From contig JAEWCF010000068.1 of NCBI GenBank assembly GCA_023390775.1, positions 1 to 64,000 of the forward strand: DNA of 64,000 bases. Direction: 5' to 3'. This DNA is from Bacteroidota bacterium (GTDB lineage: Bacteria; Bacteroidota; Bacteroidia; Flavobacteriales; Flavobacteriaceae). A program made the translations under genes and the position numbers. The first letter of the stretch is position 1. The number at the start of each line of letters is the position of its first letter. The notes below the pieces were generated by a model. That model had not been told where the DNA came from and made no database searches. It saw nothing but the letters and a program-made list of their open reading frames with translations. Of this stretch, positions 48,240 through 55,846 are shown piece by piece.

Positions 48240-51005
48240 TTATCTGATTACGCGGTCCGGTTGCGTGCGTTTTTCATATTTGACATCGCTGAGGACACCG
48301 GCCTTGATCCCGATGAAAAATCCCCAGTAGCTGTTATCGCCAAACGGAGTCCAGTTGAAATCCATCCGCCAACTGAGCAGATCGCGCTGGAACCGCAATT
48401 GCGTAAAGGTCACGCCCTGGCGCACGAAATCGTATCCCGTGGACACGCCGACCTTCCATTTCGGGGTCAGGTCGGTATTGGCCGAGACCATTAGCGAATT
48501 CCCCGTTATCGCGTTCTCGCGCCGGCTGTTGCCATAGGTCAGCGAGTAGGCGAGGGTCATGTCCCACGGCAGTTTGCTCTGGAAAAAAGTGGTGACCGCG
48601 TGGGTGCCGTCGTCCTCTTCCTCCTCGAACTGGCTTTCGCGGCGGTCGCTGAAGTCGGTGTTCGTCCCAAAAAGGTCGTCCTCGCGGCCCCCGTTGCGAA
48701 GGCCCTGGTTATTGCGGTCCTTTTTGTCTTTGGCGCCGTCGGTGGAAGAGAACGAATATCCGATGGTCATATTCGCACTGGTCATCCTGAAGAGGCTTCC
48801 GCCGTTGTCGATGTTCCACGTGTCGATCCTGCGGCCGGCGTTGTCGATGGCGTACGGATCCAGCGTGGCGGCAAAGTTCACGTTCATCTTGTCGCGGAAA
48901 AGGATCGTCCCGCCCGATAGCCTCAGCGGCGACCAGCCCAGTGAATCCGCGGCGATGTTATAGGCGGTGGAGAGGTTCAGGTTGTTGAGCAACATGACCT
49001 TGCGCGGTTCGACCTTGGTGGTATCGCGGTCCGTCACCTTGGCCTCGAAGGTATTGCTCAGGCTGAAACCGATGTTGTTGGCGTAATTGCGGCCCGGCGC
49101 CCCGAAAATCCCGCCCTCGAAACGGGTGTACGGCGTCATCATGGCTCCGGTTCCGTTGGGGTCGTAGGTATCGTAATAGCGCTCGAAACTCGGCGTGTAG
49201 CTGTAGGAGACCGACGGGCGGACCACATGGCGGATGGCCTTGATCCTTTTCTCCTCGCCAAAATTGAATGTTCCGTAAACCGTTGTCCCGATGCTCGAAG
49301 AAAACGAATACGTCCGGAACGCATCGAAACCGTGCTCATCGCGGGTCACGACGGTGTTCAACGTCTCGTCAAAAGACTTGCGGATCGTCTTGAAATACCA
49401 GACTTCCTGGTAATTGACGGTAGAGGTGGCACTGAAATACTTAAAAATCTTGAAGTTGGTCGAGAGCGGGATCGAATGCTGGAAGCCGTTCTGCATGTTC
49501 TCGAACATCTCGGATTTGAAAAAAAGCGAATCGGTGGTCTGGATACGATTCTCGCCCCGCAGGTTGTACTGCAGGTTGATGTTCTTGAAAAAGCCCTTCT
49601 TGATGCCGTCCTTGGGCGCGAACGGGAAGATCCTGTCGATGCTATACTGGAGCGTCGGCAGGGTCATGTTGATCACCTGGGTCTGCGTGTTCTGCGAATG
49701 CGTCGCGGTGAGCGAGAGGTTCATCGAAGGCTGGGTGTTGAAGGTACGCGAATACGAAATCGACGAACTCAGCGTGTTGTTCAAGGTTGAACCGATGTTG
49801 ACCTGGTTGATCGATTGTTGGAAGTACCGGCTCGACCCCAGGTTGACCGATGCCGTAAAACGTGAATTGGGATTCGATTTGGCATCCTTGGTATGCGACC
49901 ACTGGATGTTGTAGATCGTGATTTTCGAATAATCGGGGAAACCGCGCTCGCTGTTGATCAGGTTTTCGAATCGGACATTTACATTGCCCATGAACCTGTA
50001 ACGCCATCCGTAGCGCGATTCAAAACGCATCCCGTAGCTCCCGTTGGTGTAGTAATCGCCCAGAACAGCCAGGTCGTAATGGTCGCTGAGGGCAAAATAG
50101 TATCCGCCGTTCTGCAACGAATAGCCGCGCTGGCGCGAATCGCCGTAGGTCGGAACCAGGATCCCGGAGGTTGCCTTGTCGGTCATCGGGAAAAACGCGA
50201 AGGGAAGCGCAATGGGTGTGGGAACGTCGGCAATCACCATGTTGGTCAGGCCCACGACCACCTTTTTACCGGGAACGAGCTTGACCTTGCTGGCCTGGAA
50301 GTAATATTCCGGGTTCTCGATGTCCTTGGCCGTGGTGAAACGCGCGCGTTTCAAGAAGTAAACCGAATCGTTTTCCTTTTTGGTGATCTCGGCCTTGACC
50401 TTGAACTCGCCCTGATCGGTCCGGGAATTCCAGACAAGGGCGCGCTTGGTCTTGTAGTTGAAGCGGATGGAATCGGGCTCGACCACGTTCTGGCCCTGCT
50501 TGAAGACCGGGCGTTGGGTCAGATTGCCCACCGAATCGCGTATCCGGCCCGCAAACACCTCGTCCTTTTCGTAATCCATGACGATGATGCCCGCGGTGAG
50601 CTCGACGTCCTGGTAATAGAGCTCGGCCTTGTCGTAAAGGGTCACAAGTTTCTTTTTCTGGTCGATCCTGGTGTAGGTTTCGGCCTTATACTTGATCTTG
50701 TCGCTGAGGATCGCAGGTTTTTTGACGGTGTCGGTTTTGACCGTATCGGCAATTTTTACAATATCCTGCGTTATTACGTTGAGGGAGTCGGAGGGGGGAG
50801 GCGTAACCGTATCTTTCTGAGGCGCAATCGGTACCGAAATGGACCTTTGGACGGGCTCCTGCGCCACCGCCTTATTAGCCGGAATTGTTAGAAACATTGC
50901 TAATAAAACGATATTAAATAAGTTTGTGCGCAAAGCTTTAAGTGCTACTTTTGTGAAAATAAGGTGGAGATTTCGCCTCGCCAAACTTAGATTATTTTTT
51001 GTCAA
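48240..51005 (-). CDS. lptD: LPS-assembly outer membrane protein LptD
   Basis: Up to 921 residues. LptD forms the outer-membrane barrel that inserts lipopolysaccharide into the outer leaflet. The N-terminal part carries a signal-like segment (about 25-48, NIVLLAMFLTIPANKAVAQ) and an OstA/LptA-like beta-jellyroll (about 90-260, with VTLYDKAELYYQDVELTAGIIVMD). The rest is a large beta barrel with many aromatic alternating strands. The outermost start is a TTG at 51005, but a TACTTTTG promoter element (51010-51003) overlaps it, so translation more likely starts at the TTG at 50984 or 50933; the ATG at 50897 is a further option. No Cys pairs typical of E. coli LptD are evident. It is divergent from the amidase gene. 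Confidence 0.85.
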   Translation of the reverse strand: MTKNNLSLARRNLHLIFTKVALKALRTNLFNIVLLAMFLTIPANKAVAQEPVQRSISVPIAPQKDTVTPPPSDSLNVITQDIVKIADTVKTDTVKKPAILSDKIKYKAETYTRIDQKKKLVTLYDKAELYYQDVELTAGIIVMDYEKDEVFAGRIRDSVGNLTQRPVFKQGQNVVEPDSIRFNYKTKRALVWNSRTDQGEFKVKAEITKKENDSVYFLKRARFTTAKDIENPEYYFQASKVKLVPGKKVVVGLTNMVIADVPTPIALPFAFFPMTDKATSGILVPTYGDSRQRGYSLQNGGYYFALSDHYDLAVLGDYYTNGSYGMRFESRYGWRYRFMGNVNVRFENLINSERGFPDYSKITIYNIQWSHTKDAKSNPNSRFTASVNLGSSRYFQQSINQVNIGSTLNNTLSSSISYSRTFNTQPSMNLSLTATHSQNTQTQVINMTLPTLQYSIDRIFPFAPKDGIKKGFFKNINLQYNLRGENRIQTTDSLFFKSEMFENMQNGFQHSIPLSTNFKIFKYFSATSTVNYQEVWYFKTIRKSFDETLNTVVTRDEHGFDAFRTYSFSSSIGTTVYGTFNFGEEKRIKAIRHVVRPSVSYSYTPSFERYYDTYDPNGTGAMMTPYTRFEGGIFGAPGRNYANNIGFSLSNTFEAKVTDRDTTKVEPRKVMLLNNLNLSTAYNIAADSLGWSPLRLSGGTILFRDKMNVNFAATLDPYAIDNAGRRIDTWNIDNGGSLFRMTSANMTIGYSFSSTDGAKDKKDRNNQGLRNGGREDDLFGTNTDFSDRRESQFEEEEDDGTHAVTTFFQSKLPWDMTLAYSLTYGNSRRENAITGNSLMVSANTDLTPKWKVGVSTGYDFVRQGVTFTQLRFQRDLLSWRMDFNWTPFGDNSYWGFFIGIKAGVLSDVKYEKRTQPDRVIR

Positions 51006-51010
51006 AAGTA
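51003..51010 (-). promoter_or_regulatory. -7 element (TACTTTTG) for lptD
   Basis: On the minus strand TACTTTTG (51010-51003) matches TAnnTTTG; a -33 TTG is not obvious. It overlaps the outermost possible start codon of lptD, which argues for a start further inside the frame. A second TAnnTTTG match (TAAGTTTG, 50989-50982) lies inside. Confidence 0.4.
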
Positions 51011-51062
51011 CGCATTAAATGATATTGTGATTGGTGTTACACTTAAATTAACTTTTACTTCC

Positions 51063-52256
51063 ATGGGTTATAAAAAGTCGATTTCGAAGATTTTTCTTAC
51101 CGCTTTTTGTACGTTTTCCCTCATAGGTTTCAGTCAGTCCGCAAAATTCAAAGTCGCGCTCGACGCGGGTCACGGAGCGAAGGATTTTGGAGCGGTCTAC
51201 AACGGCCATATCGAAAAGAACATTGCCCTCGCCGTGGCGACCAAGGTCGGCCGCATTTTGGAGAGCACGCCGGGAATCGATGTCATCTACACGCGAAAGA
51301 CCGACGTTTTCATAGACCTGATCGAACGGGCCAACATCGCCAACCGCGCCGATGCCCACATCTTCGTTTCGATCCACTGCAACGCAAACAAGAATTCTGC
51401 AGCCTACGGAACCGAGACGTACGTAATGGGTATGACCAAAAACGCGTCCAACCTCGAGGCGGCCAAGCGCGAGAACTCGGTAATTACCCTTGAGAAGGAT
51501 TACAAGCAAAAATATGAGGGTTTTGACCCGAATTCGCCCGAATCCATGATCGGGATGACCATGATGCAGGAGGAATACCTCGAGAATTCGATTGCGCTCG
51601 CGAGCAAGATCCAGGACATTTTCACCGATGCGCTCGGCAAGAAAAGCCGGGGCGTGAAACAGGCGCCTTACATGGTACTTCACAAAGCCTACATGCCGCG
51701 CGTGCTGGTGGAAATGGGCTTTATTTCCAATCCGACCGAGGGCGCTTACCTGGATTCGGAGGAAGGGCAGAACGAGACGGCCAAGGCGATTGCCGATGCC
51801 ATCATCAGCTACAAAAAAGAATATTTCGGCACCGGTGCGGTCGAGGAAATCGCCCAACGCCCGTCGCAGAAAGTCGTGGAGCCGGTCATCAAGCCAACAC
51901 CGGACGATACCATCGTTCCGCAGAAGGCCATCGTCAAGAACCCGGTCACCAAGGAGCCCGAAGTAAAACCCGCAGCGCCCGGGGTAACGTTCAAGGTACA
52001 GCTTGCCGTGAGCAGCACCAAACTGGACCTGATTCCTTCCAATTTCAACGGGCTCGGTTCGCTTTCCATGCTTACTTCCAACGGATTGTACAAATACATG
52101 TACGGCGAATCGTCGGATTACAACGAGGCGCGCCGCCTGATGCAGGAAGCACGCGGCCGCGGCTACGAATCGGCTTTTGTGATCGCCTTCCGCGACGGAA
52201 AGAAAATTTCAATCCAGGAAGCGCTGGCCCCTGCGCCGTCAACCCCAAAAAGATAA
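51063..52256 (+). CDS. N-acetylmuramoyl-L-alanine amidase (Amidase_3) with C-terminal SPOR-like domain
   Basis: 397 residues; cleaves the amide between MurNAc and the stem peptide, splitting septal peptidoglycan. It starts MGYKKSISKIFLTAFCTFSL, a signal peptide, from ATG 51063. The zinc site is visible: DAGHGAKDFGAVYNG (near 31-45), SIHCNANK (near 97) and VLVEMGFISN with the catalytic Glu (near 215). A Pro/Lys-rich linker (about 270-310) leads to a C-terminal region (about 315-390; TFKVQLAVSS, EARRLMQEARGRGYESAFVIAFRDG) resembling a SPOR domain that binds denuded glycan at the septum. It is divergent from lptD and three bases upstream of mlaD. Confidence 0.9.
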   Translation: MGYKKSISKIFLTAFCTFSLIGFSQSAKFKVALDAGHGAKDFGAVYNGHIEKNIALAVATKVGRILESTPGIDVIYTRKTDVFIDLIERANIANRADAHIFVSIHCNANKNSAAYGTETYVMGMTKNASNLEAAKRENSVITLEKDYKQKYEGFDPNSPESMIGMTMMQEEYLENSIALASKIQDIFTDALGKKSRGVKQAPYMVLHKAYMPRVLVEMGFISNPTEGAYLDSEEGQNETAKAIADAIISYKKEYFGTGAVEEIAQRPSQKVVEPVIKPTPDDTIVPQKAIVKNPVTKEPEVKPAAPGVTFKVQLAVSSTKLDLIPSNFNGLGSLSMLTSNGLYKYMYGESSDYNEARRLMQEARGRGYESAFVIAFRDGKKISIQEALAPAPSTPKR

Positions 52257-52259
52257 GAT

Positions 52260-53231
52260 TTGAGACTGACCAGAGAAATCAAGACCGCCATACTCGTCAT
52301 TTCAAGCATACTCCTGTTCATTTGGGGGTATAGCTTTTTAAAGGGACGGGACCTTTTTTCAGATTACAAGACTTTTTATGTTTACTATGACAATGTCGAG
52401 GGCCTTACGGCATCGGCACCCGTGACCATCAGTGGATTGGGCGTGGGCAAGGTCAACGGCATCGAACTGCAGCACGACACCGGGAAGCTAAGGGTGGAAC
52501 TGCAGATCAAGTCGGATTTCCCGATTTCGAAGACCTCGCTCGTCAACCTGTATGAGCCCGGACTGATCGGCGGGAAGCAGATCCAGATCATCCCCGACCT
52601 GACCAATAACGTCATGGCCGAATCGGGCGATACCCTCAAAAGTGGCGTCGTGCCCGGATTGACCGCGGTGGTCGCCGATAAGCTGGCTCCGCTTCAGGAA
52701 AAAGTTGAAAAGATGGTGGTTAGCGCCGATGTATTGCTGAAGAATTTCAATTCGGTGCTTGACGCGAAGACCAAGGAAAACCTAAAAAGCAGCATCGCGA
52801 ACCTCAATGCGACGCTCGTGGAATTCAGGACGGCGGGCCAAAAGGCCAATACCATGCTGGACAACAACGGCGCAAAACTCTCGAGCACTTTCACCAATCT
52901 TGACAAGGCTTCGGGCAACTTTGCGAAGATCTCCGATTCCATTGCCAAGGCAGACCTGGGCAAGACCATCCGCGAGTTGCAGGCCTCTCTCGACAAGCTC
53001 GACGGCATCATGAGCGATGCGCAATCGGGCAAGGGCACGCTTGGCAAGCTGCTCAAGGACGAATCGCTTTACAACAACCTGAACAAATCTTCCCGCGAAC
53101 TTGAACTTTTGCTTCAGGACCTTCGGTTGAACCCGACGCGCTACGTCAACATTTCGGTCTTCGGGAAAAAGAACAAACCGTATCAGGCGCCCAAACCGCA
53201 GGATACCATCACGATCTATAATCAGCAGTAA
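52260..53231 (+). CDS. MlaD/MCE family protein
   Basis: 323 residues; the periplasmic substrate-binding part of an Mla-type lipid transport system. One N-terminal transmembrane segment (about 9-27, TAILVISSILLFIWGYSFL) is followed by an MCE domain (about 40-120, with VYYDNVEGLTASAPVTISGL and GLIGGKQIQI), then a long helical tail (about 130-310). It starts with TTG at 52260, four bases after the amidase stop; no ATG fits the family start better. No mlaE or mlaF gene is next to it, so permease and ATPase must be elsewhere. Confidence 0.85.
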   Translation: MRLTREIKTAILVISSILLFIWGYSFLKGRDLFSDYKTFYVYYDNVEGLTASAPVTISGLGVGKVNGIELQHDTGKLRVELQIKSDFPISKTSLVNLYEPGLIGGKQIQIIPDLTNNVMAESGDTLKSGVVPGLTAVVADKLAPLQEKVEKMVVSADVLLKNFNSVLDAKTKENLKSSIANLNATLVEFRTAGQKANTMLDNNGAKLSSTFTNLDKASGNFAKISDSIAKADLGKTIRELQASLDKLDGIMSDAQSGKGTLGKLLKDESLYNNLNKSSRELELLLQDLRLNPTRYVNISVFGKKNKPYQAPKPQDTITIYNQQ

Positions 53232-54560
53232 ATGGGCTATCTGGACAACATCCTCTTTGCCGTCATGCTCGCCGTTGGGTTTGGCTATTTCGCCGTCAAT
53301 GTGCGAAAACTCATCCGCAACATCAAACTGGGACAGCCCGTCGACCGCAGCGACCGCAAGGGCGAACGTTGGGCAAACATGGCCATGGTCGCTCTGGGCC
53401 AGTCCAAGATGGTCAAACGGCCCGTAGCCGGAGTCCTGCACATCATCGTCTATGCGGGTTTTGTCATCATCAACATCGAATTGCTCGAGATCATCATCGA
53501 CGGCCTCTTCGGGACCCACCGGCTTTTCGGTTTCATGGGCGGGTTCTACGGTTTCCTGATCGGTTCCTTTGAGATCCTTGCCCTGCTGGTGCTGGTAGCC
53601 GTGGTCACGTTCCTTATCCGGCGCAACATCATCAAGCTCAGGAGGTTTATCCATTCGGACCTGAAGGGTTGGCCCAAGAGCGATGCCAATTACATCCTGT
53701 ATTTCGAGGTTGTGCTGATGACCCTCTTCTTGCTGATGAACGCCGCCGATTACCACCTGCAGAACCTACCCGGTGGCACGCCGCATTATGCACAGGTGGG
53801 CGCGTTCCCCGTTTCCCAGTTCCTCGCACCGATCTTTGACGGGATGTCGACTTCGGCGGTGGTCATGCTTGAACGCCTCTTCTGGTGGTTACACATTGCG
53901 GGCATCCTGATTTTCATGAATTACCTTTACTATTCAAAACACCTGCACATCCTGCTCGCTTTTCCAAATACCTTTTATGCCGATCTGGACCCGAAGGGCA
54001 AATTCAAAAACCTGGATTCGGTGACGGCGGAGGTGAAGCTGATGATGGACCCCAACGCCGATCCCTTTGCGGCTCCGGCCAATCCGGATGCGCCGGCGAA
54101 ATTTGGTGCCAGCGATGTCCAGGACCTGAACTGGGTGCAACTTCTCAACGCTTACACCTGCACCGAATGCGGTCGCTGTACGTCGGCTTGCCCGGCCAAC
54201 ATTACCGGGAAGAAACTTTCGCCCCGCAAGATCATGATGGATACCCGCGACCGGCTTGAGGAAGTGGGCCGCAACCTGGACCAAAACAAGGGCGCCTTTG
54301 TCCCGGACAACAAACAACTTCTCCACGATTACATCACTGCGGAGGAACTCTGGGCCTGTACCACCTGCAATGCCTGCGTCGAGGAATGCCCGGTAAACAT
54401 CAGCCCGCTTTCGATCATCATGGACATGAGGCGATACCTGGTTATGGAGCAGAGTGCAGCGCCTTTGTCGCTCAATGCGATGATGGCCAATATTGAAAAC
54501 AACGCCGCGCCGTGGCCTTACAACCAACAGGACAGGCTGAACTGGCGCAACACCAATTAA
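53232..54560 (+). CDS. Membrane (Fe-S)-binding oxidoreductase, HdrE/HdrC-like fusion
   Basis: 442 residues. The N-terminal half has about five to six transmembrane helices (from residue 4 to 250), including His residues that could ligate b-heme (HADYHLQNL region and HIAGILIFMNYLYYSKHLHIL). The C-terminal half has two [4Fe-4S] ferredoxin motifs, CTECGRCTSACPANITG and CTTCNACVEECPVNISP. Together this is the pattern of the membrane/HdrC module of heterodisulfide-reductase-like or DsrMK-like enzymes, which move electrons between a membrane quinone and a soluble CCG-domain subunit. The subunit encoded next is the likely partner. It follows mlaD without a gap. Confidence 0.87.
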   Translation: MGYLDNILFAVMLAVGFGYFAVNVRKLIRNIKLGQPVDRSDRKGERWANMAMVALGQSKMVKRPVAGVLHIIVYAGFVIINIELLEIIIDGLFGTHRLFGFMGGFYGFLIGSFEILALLVLVAVVTFLIRRNIIKLRRFIHSDLKGWPKSDANYILYFEVVLMTLFLLMNAADYHLQNLPGGTPHYAQVGAFPVSQFLAPIFDGMSTSAVVMLERLFWWLHIAGILIFMNYLYYSKHLHILLAFPNTFYADLDPKGKFKNLDSVTAEVKLMMDPNADPFAAPANPDAPAKFGASDVQDLNWVQLLNAYTCTECGRCTSACPANITGKKLSPRKIMMDTRDRLEEVGRNLDQNKGAFVPDNKQLLHDYITAEELWACTTCNACVEECPVNISPLSIIMDMRRYLVMEQSAAPLSLNAMMANIENNAAPWPYNQQDRLNWRNTN

Positions 54561-54566
54561 AAGATC

Positions 54567-55358
54567 ATGTCAGATAATTTGACCGTACGCACGATGGCCG
54601 AAATGATGGCCGAGGGACGCGAGCCCGAATTCCTGTTCTGGGTAGGTTGCGCCGGAAGTTTCGATGACCGTGCCCGCAAGATTACGCGCGCCTTCGTGAA
54701 AATCATGAATGCGGCGAACATACCTTTTGCCGTCCTCGGGACGGAGGAAAGCTGCAACGGCGATCCGGCAAAGCGGGCAGGGAACGAATTCCTGTTCCAG
54801 ATGCAGGCCATGATGAACATCGAGGTGCTCAACGGCTACGGAGTAAAAAAGATCGTGACGGCGTGTCCGCATTGCTTCAATACCCTGGCCAACGAGTATC
54901 CCGGCCTCGGCGGAAAATACGAGGTCATGCACCACACGCAATTGCTAAAATCGCTCCTTGACGATGGCAGGCTTTCCATCGAGGGCGGCCGTTACAAGGG
55001 CAAAAGGATTACCTTCCACGACCCGTGTTACCTGGGACGCGCAAACAATGTTTACGAAGCACCGCGCGATTTGATCCGCAAGCTTGACGCCGAACTCGTC
55101 GAGATGAAGCGCTCGCGCGCCAACGGTCTTTGCTGCGGGGCGGGCGGGGCGCAGATGTTCAAGGACGCCGAACCCGGATTCAAGGAAATCAATATTGAAC
55201 GCACCGAGGAAGCGCTTGCCGTGGAGCCGGCAATAATTGCGGCAGGATGCCCGTTTTGCAATACGATGCTGACCGACGGCGTAAAACACAGCGAAAAAGA
55301 AGACCAAATCAAGGTCCTGGATATCGCCGAAATGATTGCAAACGCACAGGATTTATAA
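54567..55358 (+). CDS. CCG-domain (Fe-S) protein, HdrB-like
   Basis: 263 residues with two CCG domains: first WVGCAGSFDDRAR, GTEESCNGDPA and ACPHCFNTLANE; second TFHDPCYLGRANN and NGLCCGAGGAQMF, with AGCPFCNTML near the end. These Cys clusters bind an unusual [4Fe-4S] pair in HdrB/GlpC-type subunits and usually reduce a disulfide or quinone substrate. It is downstream by six bases of the membrane Fe-S gene, so the two should form one complex. The real substrate is unknown. Confidence 0.88.
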   Translation: MSDNLTVRTMAEMMAEGREPEFLFWVGCAGSFDDRARKITRAFVKIMNAANIPFAVLGTEESCNGDPAKRAGNEFLFQMQAMMNIEVLNGYGVKKIVTACPHCFNTLANEYPGLGGKYEVMHHTQLLKSLLDDGRLSIEGGRYKGKRITFHDPCYLGRANNVYEAPRDLIRKLDAELVEMKRSRANGLCCGAGGAQMFKDAEPGFKEINIERTEEALAVEPAIIAAGCPFCNTMLTDGVKHSEKEDQIKVLDIAEMIANAQDL

Positions 55359-55360
55359 AT

Positions 55361-55843
55361 ATGTACGTACCCTTCGAAGATATGCCCGATGAGGCCAGGG
55401 TGTGGATTTACCAGTCCAACCGCAGGTTCACCGAAGCCGAAGCTGCCGAGATCGACGCGCTTACCCGCTCTTTTGTGGAGGAGTGGTCCGCGCACGGGAC
55501 GGGGCTCCGGGCGTCTTACCAACTGCCGTACAACCGCTTTATCGTACTGGCCGTGGACCAGGAACCGCAACAGGCTACCGGCTGTTCGATCGATGCCTCG
55601 GTGAGGTTCATCCAATCGCTACAGGAAAAATTCGGGATCGACCTGCTCGACAAGATGAACGTTACCTACAGGCTGGGCGAACACCTGGCGCACAAACCGC
55701 TGGCCGAATTCAAGAAGATGGCCAAGGACAAGGCGGTTTCGGCCAACACGATCGTTTTCAACAATCTGGTCAATACCGTTGGCGAATTCGCCGAATATTG
55801 GGAAGTCCCCGCGGCCGAAAGCTGGCACAGCCGATTCTTCTGA
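55361..55843 (+). CDS. Conserved protein often mislabelled ABC transporter ATPase
   Basis: 160 residues from ATG 55361. There is no Walker A or signature motif, so the common label ABC transporter ATPase (which I recall for Flavobacterium homologues) is unsupported by sequence. The sequence has an N-terminal YVPFEDMPDEARVWIYQSNRRF, a middle ASYQLPYNRFIVLAVDQEPQQATGC, and a helical C-terminus. It lies two bases after the HdrB-like gene and three before the GH3 gene, so it sits within one long transcript. Function unknown. Confidence 0.75.
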   Translation: MYVPFEDMPDEARVWIYQSNRRFTEAEAAEIDALTRSFVEEWSAHGTGLRASYQLPYNRFIVLAVDQEPQQATGCSIDASVRFIQSLQEKFGIDLLDKMNVTYRLGEHLAHKPLAEFKKMAKDKAVSANTIVFNNLVNTVGEFAEYWEVPAAESWHSRFF

Positions 55844-55846
55844 ACC

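Noticed and set aside
51003..51008. TTGACA-like hexamer on the minus strand as an E. coli type -35 box
   Set aside because: Bacteroidetes sigma factor uses TTG and TAnnTTTG elements; the TACTTTTG match at the same place is the relevant one.
55361..55843. Label ABC transporter ATPase for the 160-residue protein
   Set aside because: No Walker A, Walker B or ABC signature motif is present; the label is best treated as a historical misannotation.
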